In this document: positions 14,384 to 23,500 of the stretch, in pieces
How the letters are laid out: each line of letters starts with the position of its first letter
Numbering within the stretch: the first letter of the stretch is position 1
NCBI GenBank assembly: GCA_017624675.1
Contig: JAGAMO010000001.1
Span: forward strand, 1 to 64,000
From: Clostridia bacterium
Lineage (GTDB): Bacteria > Bacillota > Clostridia > Oscillospirales > Acutalibacteraceae
Length of the DNA: 64,000 nucleotides
Direction: 5' to 3'
The notes under the pieces: model-generated
Database searches by the model: none
Seen by the model: the letters and a program-made list of their open reading frames with translations, nothing else
Told to the model about the DNA's origin: nothing
Program-made: the position numbers and the translations under genes

Positions 14384-16120
14384 ATGAAGAAATTAATGCT
14401 TGGAAACGAGGCGTTGGCAAGAGGCCTTTATGAGGGCGGTTGCAGTTTTGTTTCAAGTTATCCAGGTACCCCCAGTACCGAAATTACTGAATTCGCCGCT
14501 AAATACGAGGATATTTATGCCGAGTGGGCTCCTAATGAAAAGGTTGCAATGGAGTCGGCTTTTGGTGCTTGTCTTTCGGGTAAGCGTAGCTTTTGCGGTA
14601 TGAAGCATGTAGGTCTCAATGTTGCGGCAGACCCGTTGTTTACCATAAGCTATACAGGTGTTAATGCGGGTATGGTTATTGCCGTTGCTGACGACCCTGC
14701 AATGCACAGTTCTCAAAACGAGCAAGATTCCCGTCATTACGCAAAAGCTTCTAAAATGCCTATGCTTGAGCCCTCTGACTCAATGGAAGCACTTGAAATG
14801 ACAAAACTTGCCTTTGAACTTTCCGAAAAGTTTGATACACCTTTTCTTTTGAAAATGTGCACCCGTATTGCTCACTCTCAAAGTGTTGTTGAAACAGGCG
14901 AAAGGGTAGAGGTTAGTAAAACTTACGAGAAAAATCCTCAAAAGTACATAATGATGCCCGGTAACGCTAAACTTCGTCATCCTATTGTTGAAGAAAGAAC
15001 AAGAGCACTCGTTGAATATGCAGAAACTGCCACTATCAACCGCGTTGAAAAGGGTGAGGACAGTTCTATCGGCTTTATCACATCTTCGACCTCTTATCAG
15101 TATTTAAAAGAGGTTTTCGGAGATAAATATCCCGTTTTAAAATTGGGTATGATTTACCCGATGCCCGAAAAACTTTTAAAAGACTTCGCAAATTCTGTAG
15201 ACCGCTTGGTTGTTGTTGAAGAGCTTGACGGTTTTATTGAGGACCACTGCAATAACTTGGGGCTAAATGTTGAGGGTAAAGAAATTTTCTCTTTGATTGA
15301 TGAACTCAGCCAAAACAAGGTTGCAGAGAAATTCGGGTTTGAAACTCTTTGCGGTGCCAAACTTGAGGATAATATCCCAAACCGTCCTCCCGTTATGTGT
15401 GCTGGTTGCCCTCACAGAGGTCTTTTCTATACTCTTGCCAAGAATAAGTTAACCGTTATGGGTGATATTGGTTGCTACACCTTAGGTGCGGTACCGCCCC
15501 TTGCCGCTATTGATACCACCATTTGTATGGGTGCTTCAATTTCGGGACTTCACGGCTTTAACAAGGCAAATGGGGGAGAGAGCGATTCAAAAACTGTTGC
15601 CGTTATCGGCGATTCGACCTTTATGCATTCGGGTATGACAGGTCTTGTAAATATCGCTTATAACTCTTCAAATTCTACCGTTATTATCCTTGATAACTCT
15701 ATTACAGGTATGACAGGACATCAGCAAAACCCCACCACAGGCTTTAATTTAAAGGGTGACCCTGCTTCTAAAATTGACCTTGAGGCTTTGTGTAAGGCAG
15801 TTGGAATTGCGAGAGTTCGTGTTGTTGACCCATATAATTTGGCAGAGTGCGACAAGGTTATAAAAGAAGAATTAGCTGTTAGTGAACCTTCGGTTATAAT
15901 TTCTCGCCGCCCTTGTGCACTACTTAAATATGTTAAATACAGCAAACCCTTGGTGGTTGACCCCGATAAATGCAAAAGCTGTAAAATGTGTATGAAAATC
16001 GGCTGTCCTGCAATTAGTATGAAAAATGGAAAAGCAGTTGTTGATAATACACTTTGCACAGGTTGCGGAGTTTGCGGTCAGCTTTGTAAATTTGACGCAT
16101 TAAAGGCAGAGGAGGACTAA
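14384..16120 (+). CDS. iorA: indolepyruvate:ferredoxin oxidoreductase, alpha subunit
   Basis: Catalytic subunit (578 aa) of the oxygen-sensitive enzyme that interconverts aryl-2-oxoacids plus CoA with aryl-acetyl-CoA, CO2 and reduced ferredoxin. The N-terminal pyrimidine-binding region starts MLGNEALARGLYEGGCSFVSSYPGTPSTEI. The thiamine-diphosphate domain contains MGDIGCYTLG and the GDSTFMHSG-N motif. The last 54 residues form a two-cluster ferredoxin domain, CKSCKMCMKIGCP and CTGCGVCGQLCK, with two CxxCxxC-x3-C-type sets. It is 3 bp upstream of iorB. Indolepyruvate-type specificity is assigned from the two-subunit layout; the true 2-oxoacid may differ. Confidence 0.93.
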   Translation: MKKLMLGNEALARGLYEGGCSFVSSYPGTPSTEITEFAAKYEDIYAEWAPNEKVAMESAFGACLSGKRSFCGMKHVGLNVAADPLFTISYTGVNAGMVIAVADDPAMHSSQNEQDSRHYAKASKMPMLEPSDSMEALEMTKLAFELSEKFDTPFLLKMCTRIAHSQSVVETGERVEVSKTYEKNPQKYIMMPGNAKLRHPIVEERTRALVEYAETATINRVEKGEDSSIGFITSSTSYQYLKEVFGDKYPVLKLGMIYPMPEKLLKDFANSVDRLVVVEELDGFIEDHCNNLGLNVEGKEIFSLIDELSQNKVAEKFGFETLCGAKLEDNIPNRPPVMCAGCPHRGLFYTLAKNKLTVMGDIGCYTLGAVPPLAAIDTTICMGASISGLHGFNKANGGESDSKTVAVIGDSTFMHSGMTGLVNIAYNSSNSTVIILDNSITGMTGHQQNPTTGFNLKGDPASKIDLEALCKAVGIARVRVVDPYNLAECDKVIKEELAVSEPSVIISRRPCALLKYVKYSKPLVVDPDKCKSCKMCMKIGCPAISMKNGKAVVDNTLCTGCGVCGQLCKFDALKAEED

Positions 16121-16123
16121 ACG

Positions 16124-16696
16124 ATGAAAACTAAAAATGTTATGATTGTCGGTGTTGGCGGTCAGGGAAGTCTTTTAGCCTCTAAGCTTTTGGGTAAACT
16201 TTTGCTTACAAAGGGTTATGATATTAAGGTTTCCGAAGTTCACGGTATGAGCCAAAGAGGCGGCAGCGTTGTTACTTATGTTCGTTTTGGAGATAAGGTT
16301 TACTCTCCTGTTATTGATAAAGGCGAAGCAGATTTTATCATTTCTTTTGAAATGTTAGAGGCTGCCCGTTATACCGAATACTTGAAGCCCGACGGAAAGA
16401 TTATTACAAACACCCAACAAATAAATCCAATGCCCGTAATCACAGGTGCGGCAGAATATCCCGAAAATTTGGCTGAGAAAATCAAGGCAAAGGGAATTGA
16501 CCTTATTGCTTTTGATGCTTTAAAATTAGCTGAAGAAGCGGGTTCTTCAAAGGCAGTTAATATTGTTCTTATGGGTATGCTTTCCAAGTTCTTCGATTTT
16601 ACCGAAGAAGAGTGGCAAAACGCTATTGAGACAAGCGTTCCGCCTAAGTTCTTGGAACTTAACAAAAAAGCCTTTAAACTTGGTGCAAACGCATAA
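16124..16696 (+). CDS. iorB: indolepyruvate:ferredoxin oxidoreductase, beta subunit
   Basis: Small gamma-domain-type subunit (190 aa) that completes IorA. It opens with the glycine-rich loop MIVGVGGQGSLLASKLLGKLL and carries the family's SEVHGMSQRGGSVVTYVRFG motif. Length and motifs are typical. It begins 3 bp after iorA and ends 13 bp before the phenylacetate-CoA-ligase-type gene, so the three are co-transcribed. Confidence 0.93.
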   Translation: MKTKNVMIVGVGGQGSLLASKLLGKLLLTKGYDIKVSEVHGMSQRGGSVVTYVRFGDKVYSPVIDKGEADFIISFEMLEAARYTEYLKPDGKIITNTQQINPMPVITGAAEYPENLAEKIKAKGIDLIAFDALKLAEEAGSSKAVNIVLMGMLSKFFDFTEEEWQNAIETSVPPKFLELNKKAFKLGANA

Positions 16697-16709
16697 AGGA
16701 GTTTTGAAA

Positions 16710-18008
16710 ATGAGTAATTATTATCAGCCTGAAGTCGAAACTGCCTCTTATGAGGAAATTCGTGCTTTACAGGACGAAAGACTTGTAAAACAGGTTAAGC
16801 ACGTTTGGGAAAATGTGCCATATTACCGTAAAAAAATGGAAGCCAAGGGTGTTACTCCCGAAGATATTAAGGGTGTTGATGATTTACATAAATTACCCTT
16901 TATAACAAAGGATGATTTGCGTGAAGCTTACCCTTACGGCCTTTTGGGTGCTGATTTAAGCAAATGTGTCAGAATTCAGTCTACGTCAGGCACAACAGGT
17001 AAAAGAGTAGTTGCTTTCTATACAAAAGAAGACGTTGATTTGTGGGAAGACTGTTGCGCAAGAGCCCTTGTGGCTGTTGGTGCTACCAATGAAGATGTTT
17101 GTCAGGTAGCATACGGTTACGGCTTGTTTACAGGCGGCGCAGGACTTCACGGCGGTTCTCACAAGGTTGGCTCTTTGACACTTCCTATGTCATCGGGCAA
17201 TACTGACAGACAACTTCAGTTTATGACCGACTTAGGCTCAACAATTTTATGTTGCACACCTTCCTATGCGGCATATTTGTCCGAGTCTATTCATGAGCGT
17301 GGTCTTAGAGACCAAATAAAGCTAAAGGCGGGTATTTTCGGCGCCGAGGCTTGGAGTGAAAATATGCGCCGTGATATTGAAAACGGTTTAGGAATTAAGG
17401 CTTACGATATTTACGGCTTGACCGAAATTTCGGGTCCCGGTGTTGCCTTTGAGTGCGAAGAGCAAACAGGTATGCATATTAATGAAGACCACTTTATTCC
17501 CGAAATTATCAACCCCGATACCGAGGAGGTTCTTCCTATCGGCTCTAAGGGTGAACTTGTTTTCACTTGCATTACCAAAGAAGCTTTTCCACTTCTTCGT
17601 TACCGCACTCGTGATATTTGCGTTTTATCCCGTGAAAAATGCTCTTGCGGCAGAACACTTATTAAAATGAGTAAGCCAATGGGCAGAAGCGATGATATGC
17701 TTATTGTTAAGGGCGTTAATGTATTCCCATCTCAAATTGAAACAGTTTTGTTAGAACAGGGATATCCACCAAACTATCAGATAATTGTTGACAGAGTAAA
17801 TAATTCTGACACCTTAGAGGTTTTAGTTGAAATGACCCCTGAACTGTTCTCGGATAACTTGGGTGATATAACAACTATGGAAAAAGAACTTGTTTCGGCG
17901 CTTAAAACAATGCTTGGCATTTACGCAAAGGTTAAGCTTGTTGCTCCTAAAACCATTGCCCGCAGTGAGGGTAAGGCTGTTAGAATTATTGATAAAAGAA
18001 AGATTTAG
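16710..18008 (+). CDS. paaK: phenylacetate-CoA ligase family protein
   Basis: ANL-superfamily ligase (432 aa) of the PaaK type, forming aryl-acetyl-CoA from aryl-acetate, ATP and CoA, or running the reverse direction to harvest ATP when paired with IOR. The AMP-binding loop is STSGTTGK (91-98). Other family motifs are YGLTEISGPG and, in the C-terminal domain, GRSDDMLIVKGVNVFPSQIE. The longer frame from 16563 lies inside iorB. The ATG at 16710 has AAAGGAG 8 nt upstream and gives the family-standard N-terminus. iorAB-paaK is a recurring anaerobic arrangement. Substrate range is not resolved. Confidence 0.9.
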   Translation: MSNYYQPEVETASYEEIRALQDERLVKQVKHVWENVPYYRKKMEAKGVTPEDIKGVDDLHKLPFITKDDLREAYPYGLLGADLSKCVRIQSTSGTTGKRVVAFYTKEDVDLWEDCCARALVAVGATNEDVCQVAYGYGLFTGGAGLHGGSHKVGSLTLPMSSGNTDRQLQFMTDLGSTILCCTPSYAAYLSESIHERGLRDQIKLKAGIFGAEAWSENMRRDIENGLGIKAYDIYGLTEISGPGVAFECEEQTGMHINEDHFIPEIINPDTEEVLPIGSKGELVFTCITKEAFPLLRYRTRDICVLSREKCSCGRTLIKMSKPMGRSDDMLIVKGVNVFPSQIETVLLEQGYPPNYQIIVDRVNNSDTLEVLVEMTPELFSDNLGDITTMEKELVSALKTMLGIYAKVKLVAPKTIARSEGKAVRIIDKRKI

Positions 18009-18019
18009 AGGTGTGAGAA

Positions 18020-18451
18020 ATGGCAGTTAATCAAATTTCGGTTTTTCTTGAAAACCGCAACGGTCAGTTGGCAGAAATCACAGGTCTTTTGGCAGAAAAT
18101 AAAATCAATTTAAGAGCGATTTCCATCGCTGAAACCGCTGATTACGGTGTATTGCGTATTATTGCTGACGATTCTGAAAAAGCAAAAAATGCCTTACTTC
18201 AAAATGGCAATATCATCAAGGTTAACCCCGTAACTGTTGTTGCAGTGCCAGATAAACCCGCAGGTCTTTCAGAACTTTTAAATATGCTTGCAAAAAGTGA
18301 TGTTTCTATTGAGTATATGTATTCTCTCTTTACTCATCAAAACGATAAAGCATATATGGTTTTCCGTGTTACCGATTACGATAATTTCATAAAGCTTTTA
18401 AGCAAACATGGTTTAACACCTATACACTCAGCTGAGTTGGGACTTAAATAA
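18020..18451 (+). CDS. tandem ACT-domain protein
   Basis: A 143-residue protein made of two ACT modules (about 1-70 and 71-143). The first begins VNQISVFLENRNGQLAEITGLLAENKINLRAIS and the second VVAVPDKPAGLSELLNMLAKSDVSIEYMYS. ACT modules bind amino acids and usually regulate an enzyme or transcription. Stand-alone double-ACT proteins often sit beside paaK/ior genes. It starts 11 bp after paaK, and its stop shares one base with the luxS start. It probably senses the amino acid related to the operon's substrate; which one is unknown. Confidence 0.88.
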   Translation: MAVNQISVFLENRNGQLAEITGLLAENKINLRAISIAETADYGVLRIIADDSEKAKNALLQNGNIIKVNPVTVVAVPDKPAGLSELLNMLAKSDVSIEYMYSLFTHQNDKAYMVFRVTDYDNFIKLLSKHGLTPIHSAELGLK

Positions 18452-18936
18452 TGGAAAAAATAGCAAGTTTTACTATCGACCATTTAAAGCTCAGTTCAGG
18501 CATATATGTTTCGAGGGTAGACGAGCGTGACGGAGTAAAGATTACAACCTTCGACCTCAGAATTACAATGCCTAACCGAGAGCCTGTAATCGATACACCG
18601 GCGCTTCACACAATAGAACATTTGGGTGCGACCTTTTTGCGAAATTCCAATAAAAAAGATGATATAGTCTATTTTGGACCGATGGGTTGCAGAACAGGTT
18701 GCTATCTTTTGGTGTTTGGCGAAAAATCGAGCGAGGATATATATCCTTTGATTTTGGAATTGTGTGATTTTATAATGGAATTTGAGGGTGAAATCCCAGG
18801 GGCTAAACCCGAGGAATGTGGGAATTTCAGTGAACAAAATCTTATGATGGCTAAATATTATATGGCTGAATACAAAAAAAGACTGATTGAAAATAAGTCT
18901 TTTGAATATAATGACTGTAGTTTGTCGAAACGCTGA
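18451..18936 (+). CDS. luxS: S-ribosylhomocysteine lyase LuxS
   Basis: Cleaves S-ribosylhomocysteine to homocysteine and DPD, the precursor of autoinducer-2, as part of the activated methyl cycle. The 161-residue protein has the metal site HTIEH (53-57) plus C123 in ECGNFSEQN, and the catalytic cysteine C84 in GCRTGC. All key residues are present. Its ATG overlaps the ACT gene stop by one base. The last codons (SKR-stop) lie inside the first hairpin of the palindrome array, so the C-terminus may have been reshaped by that element. No pfs or other methyl-cycle gene is adjacent. Confidence 0.95.
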   Translation: MEKIASFTIDHLKLSSGIYVSRVDERDGVKITTFDLRITMPNREPVIDTPALHTIEHLGATFLRNSNKKDDIVYFGPMGCRTGCYLLVFGEKSSEDIYPLILELCDFIMEFEGEIPGAKPEECGNFSEQNLMMAKYYMAEYKKRLIENKSFEYNDCSLSKR

Positions 18937-19090
18937 AAAGCGCTTCGACAAGCCACTTTTCAAGTGGCTTTGGCAAAATTAAATTTTAAATTTAATTTTG
19001 CACAACACTCATTGCAATGGATATGGACAAATTTCAAGAGAAATTTGTTACAAAATCAAAGATTTTGTGTCGAAACAAGAATGTTTCGAC
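18923..19090. repeat. array of seven palindromic units with terminal inverted repeats
   Basis: Consecutive units: (1) TGTCGAA-A-CGC loop GCG-C-TTCGACA, 18923-18950; (2) AGCCACTT-TTC-AAGTGGCT, 18951-18969; (3) GCAAAATTAAATT-TTA-AATTTAATTTTGC, 18973-19001; (4) the short palindrome CATTGCAATG, about 19010-19019; (5) ACAAATTTC-AAGA-GAAATTTGT, 19027-19048; (6) ACAAAATC-AAA-GATTTTGT, 19050-19068; (7) GTCGAAAC-AAGAAT-GTTTCGAC, 19069-19090. The left arm of unit 1 and the right arm of unit 7 are also complementary (GTCGAAAC/GTTTCGAC), so the block has 8-bp terminal inverted repeats. No T-run follows any hairpin. Confidence 0.85.
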
Positions 19091-19129
19091 TAATCATAAA
19101 CATTATAACAAAATTTAAGGAGAATTTGT

Positions 19130-20401
19130 ATGATTGGCGCAATAGCGGTTTTTGTAGTAGCATATATTTTAATGCTTACCTTTGCCAAATATAGACCTTA
19201 TATTGCACTTGGCGGAGCTTTGATTTTTATTGTCACTGGGATGTTATCTTTTAGCAATATTTTTGGCGCAATTGATTTTAATGTGTTATTAATGATTGCA
19301 GGAACAATGGGTATAGTAGCACTCTTTATTGAGAGTAAAATGCCCGAGCTTCTTGCCGATTTAATAATGGAAAAGGTACCCAATGTTATGTGGGCGGCAG
19401 TTGCAATGTCACTTTTTGCGGGTGTTATTTCGGCTTTTGTTGATAATGTTGCAACAGTGCTTATGGTGGCTCCCGTTGCTCTTGAAATTTGCAAAAAGCT
19501 CAAAACTAACCCCGTTCCTTTTATTATAGCTATTGCGGTTTCCTCTAACTTACAGGGTGCAGCAACCTTGGTTGGAGATACAACCGCTATAATGTTAGGT
19601 TCCGCCCTTGATATGAGCTTTATGGACTTCTTCTGGTATAAAGGAAGACCCAGTATATTCTTTGCAGTTGAGCTTGGCGCGGTTCTTTCGGCTTTAATTT
19701 TAGCTTGGCTTTTCAGAAAAGAAAAATCTCCAATTCCAAAGGTAGGGGAGCGCACGGTTGTTACCGATTATGTTCCGTCATATTTGTTGCTTGGTGCAAT
19801 TATATTGTTGATATTAGCTTCATTTATTCCTAACAAACCAAGCATTACAAACGGACTTATATGTTGTGCTTTGTTGGTAGTAGGTCTGATTTATAACTTC
19901 CTTAAAAATAAAACCTTATCTTCGGTAATTTCTCCTTTAAAGGAAATTGATTTTGAGACGATCGGGCTCCTTATAGGTCTTTTCCTTATGATTGGCGGCA
20001 TTTCAGAACAAGGTGTAATCAAGGCTGTGGCAAATCTTCTTGCAAAAGCAGGTGGAGGAAATATATTCTTCCTATATACGGTAATTGTTTGGGCATCTGT
20101 TGGTATTTCTGCATTTATCGATAATATTCCTTATGTTGCAACTATGATGCCTGTTATTGCAGGATTAGCGACCGCACTTAATGTTGACCCAACGGTTCTT
20201 TATTTTGGTCTTCTTTCAGGTGCTACACTTGGTGGCAACTGTACCCCTGTTGGTGCGTCGGCTAATATTACCGGTATTGCTATTCTTCGCAGAGAGGGTT
20301 ATACCGTTAAAAATTCAGATTTCTTTAAAATAGGTATTCCGTTTACATTGGCGGCTATTGTACCTGCTTATATCTATTTGTGGATAATGTATGGAATTTA
20401 A
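19130..20401 (+). CDS. SLC13/ArsB/NhaD-like ion transporter permease
   Basis: Integral membrane protein of 423 residues with about eleven hydrophobic segments and two related halves. Each half holds a conserved loop: FVDNVATVLMVAPVALEI and FIDNIPYVATMMPVIAGL, with matching re-entrant motifs SNLQGAATLVGD and GGNCTPVGASANI. This duplicated layout is typical of the ion-transporter superfamily (ArsB, NhaD, DASS/SLC13). The ion or organic anion transported cannot be told. AAGGAG precedes the ATG. It stands alone between the palindrome array and a strong terminator. Confidence 0.85.
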   Translation: MIGAIAVFVVAYILMLTFAKYRPYIALGGALIFIVTGMLSFSNIFGAIDFNVLLMIAGTMGIVALFIESKMPELLADLIMEKVPNVMWAAVAMSLFAGVISAFVDNVATVLMVAPVALEICKKLKTNPVPFIIAIAVSSNLQGAATLVGDTTAIMLGSALDMSFMDFFWYKGRPSIFFAVELGAVLSALILAWLFRKEKSPIPKVGERTVVTDYVPSYLLLGAIILLILASFIPNKPSITNGLICCALLVVGLIYNFLKNKTLSSVISPLKEIDFETIGLLIGLFLMIGGISEQGVIKAVANLLAKAGGGNIFFLYTVIVWASVGISAFIDNIPYVATMMPVIAGLATALNVDPTVLYFGLLSGATLGGNCTPVGASANITGIAILRREGYTVKNSDFFKIGIPFTLAAIVPAYIYLWIMYGI

Positions 20402-20411
20402 TAAAAATTTT

Positions 20412-20441
20412 AGGAACAGCTTCGGCTGTTCCTATTTTTTT
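20412..20441 (+). terminator. rho-independent terminator after the SLC13-like permease
   Basis: AGGAACAGC-TTCG-GCTGTTCCT followed by ATTTTTTT. A 9-bp stem with a stable TTCG tetraloop. Confidence 0.92.
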
Positions 20442-20502
20442 AGTAGCCTTTTTTCTCAGTTTGTGATACAATTATAATATCTATAAAGAGGAAGTGAAAA
20501 GT

Positions 20503-23500
20503 GTGCTTCAGTTTATTTTCGGCCGTCCGTCTTCGGGAAAAACATATACAGTTTTAGAGCAAATTAAAGCCCTTACACAAAAGGGTGAAAACTCTGTGCT
20601 TATAGTGCCTGAGCAGTTTACATTTGAAAACGAAAAAGCGATTATAGAAACTATTGGTGACGAGGCATCTTTATATGTAAATGTTACAAGCTTTACCCGT
20701 CTTTATGATGAAATAGGAAGAAATATCGGCGGTATTGCGGGTACATTTTTAAGCGATAGCGATAAAATCGTATTTATGAAAAAAACCTTAAATTTGATAG
20801 CCGATGAGTTACAACTTTGGGGTAAATATAAGTCATCTATAAATTTTGCTAAAACTTTATTGGATACAATAGGCGAATTTAAAATTAACGCCGTAACACC
20901 CGACGATTTAAGAAAGACTGCTGAAAATCTTTCTTCTCACACTTTAAAACTAAAACTCTTAGATTTAGCACTGATTTATGAAAACTATAACCTTAATCTA
21001 GGCGAGAAATTTATAGACCCTGCCGATACCTTGACAAGGGTATATGAGTCTTTGAAAAACTATCCCTATTTTAAGGATAAAACAGTATTTCTTGACTCTT
21101 TCAAGGGTTTCACAGGTCAGCAATATAAGATTATTGAAAGAATAATTTCGAGCGCTAAGGATGTATATATAAGTCTTACAAATGACCCCGAAATCAAAGG
21201 GGAGTATTGCGTTTATGCGAACATTAGAAAGGCAATAAGCAATATTGAAAGCATTGCAAAAAGCCGTAATGTTAAGATTGCAGACCACATTGTTTTAACG
21301 GAAAGCCACTATAAAAGCGAGGCTTTGGCATGTGTGGAAAGAGTTTTGGCGGGTGCTAAAACCGATATACAAAATGCTGAAAATGTATCAATTATAAAGG
21401 CTCCCACAATTTATGACGAGGCTTTGTTTGTTGCATCCAAAATTAGAAAATTGGTAAGAGAAGAGAATTACAGATACCGCGATTTTGTTATAATTGCAAG
21501 GGATGCTGACAAATACCGTTCTGCGGTGCAAACTGCGTGTAAAAAGAATAATGTAAACTGTTTTTATGACAGTAAAATTCCGCTTTCAGCCTTTCCTTTG
21601 GCTGTGGCAACCCAGAATGCTTTTGAGGCAGTTAACCTTTCAACCGAAGGGATTTTAAATTTCCACAAAACAGGCCTTGGCACCTTAAATTCCGAGCAAA
21701 TTTCCAAGCTCGAAAACTATACCTTTATTTGGGGTATAAAGGGAAAAATGTGGGAAAAAGAGTGGGATATGGACCCAAGAGGTCTCACAACCGACGATGA
21801 CAAAAACGGCAAAACGGCTTTTGAACTTGAGGAAATTAACCGTCTTCGTGAGTCTGCTCTTTTGCCAATTCTTGAATTTAAAAATAACTTAGGCAATAAC
21901 GCAAAATCCTACACCAAGGCAATAATGAAACTCTTTGAGGACTGCGATATTGCCTCCAAACTCAATCAAATATGCAATAAATACAAAGGTATGGACAATA
22001 CCTTTTATGCTGATGCAATAAAATCGGCTTTTGACGAGTATATAAAGATTTTAGACAGTCAGGTTTTGTGCTTTGGCGACACATCTATCACTAAAAAAGA
22101 ATTTTGCGATGCACTGAATTTGGCGGTTTCATTAACCTCGGTCGGTGTTATTCCGCAAACCTTAGACGAGGTAATTTTCGGCTCTGCTGACAGAATAAGA
22201 CCCTCTCGTCCTAAAATTGCTTTTATTTTGGGAGCAAATCAAGGCGAATTTCCAAAGACTATCGGCAACAGTGGTTTGTTTGTTTTGCCTGAGCGTAAGA
22301 AGTTAATCGAGCAGGGAATTAACATTTCTGATAATTCGCTTGATGCCTCGATAGATGAAAACTACCTTGTTTACTGTAATGTTTGCTGTGCATTGGACAA
22401 GCTTTATATTACATATAGCGAAAATTCACTAACGGGCGAGAAAAAGGAACCTGCAACATTTGTTTCAAAACTTTCAGAAGAAATGAATATTGAGGTTGCA
22501 GAGGCTGATAAAAACACAGTGCCCGAAACCTTGAACACTGCCTTTAGTGATTATTGCCGTTCCTTGAAAGCAGACCTTCAAAGAGCAATTTCAATTAAAA
22601 GTGTTTTGGAAAACACCGAAATCGGCAAAAACATTTCTGTTGTGGGCGAGGGTAAGGTTAAAAAAGAGGAGTCTTTATCTGAAGAAACCGCACGAAAACT
22701 TTACGGTAAGGATATCTATATGTCTGCCACAAGGCTTGACACCTTTAACCGCTGTCATTTTTCATATTTCTGCCGTTACGGTCTTAAAGCAGAAAATTTG
22801 AAAACTGCTGATTTCAATGTGCTACAAAGGGGTACTATTGTCCATTATTGTCTTGAAAAAATAATTTCTGAGTATAAAAAAGGTATTGCTGATTTAGAAT
22901 ATAGTTTCTTAGACGAGCTTTGTGACCGCTATATTGATGAGTATTTGAGCCTTGTAGGCGGTTTTGATAGTATTAAGGACTCTAAAACAGATTTTCTTGT
23001 AAGCCGAATTTCACGCTCTTTGAAAGAGGTTGTGCGAAATATCAGCGACGAGATGAAGCAGTGCGATTTCACACCCACTCATTGCGAACTTAAAATCGGT
23101 AGAAATGGCGAAATTCCTTATGTTAAATTTCCCTTTGATAGTGGCGAAATTTTGCTGAATGGTAGTATCGACCGAGTTGATGAATATAACGGATATGTCA
23201 GAATAATTGACTATAAAACAGGTAGCAAATCCTTTAAACTGCCCGATATATTGTTTGGTCTTAATATGCAAATGCTTTTGTATCTTTACGCCGTTGTAAA
23301 GGGTAAGGGTCTCAAAGCGGCAGGTATTCTCTATAAACCCTCTAAGCGTGATATCAGCGGCAAGGGACTCGCTATGAACGGACTTGTTCCCGCCGATGAA
23401 GAGATTATAAGGGCTATGGAAAAAGAGGGTAAGGGCGAGTTTGTTCCGAAACTTACCATTAAAAAGGACGGTACTGTTAGTAAGGTTTCCGAAAGCTTTA

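Noticed and set aside
16563-16709. N-terminal extension of the phenylacetate-CoA-ligase frame
   Set aside because: Overlaps iorB out of frame; the ATG at 16710 has its own ribosome site and gives the family N-terminus.
18923-19090. CRISPR array or set of terminators
   Set aside because: The units differ in sequence, have no constant direct repeat with spacers, and none has a T-tail.
18964-19194. Plus-strand open frame of 76 residues after luxS
   Set aside because: It is built from the palindrome array and then overlaps the permease gene out of frame; no ribosome site.
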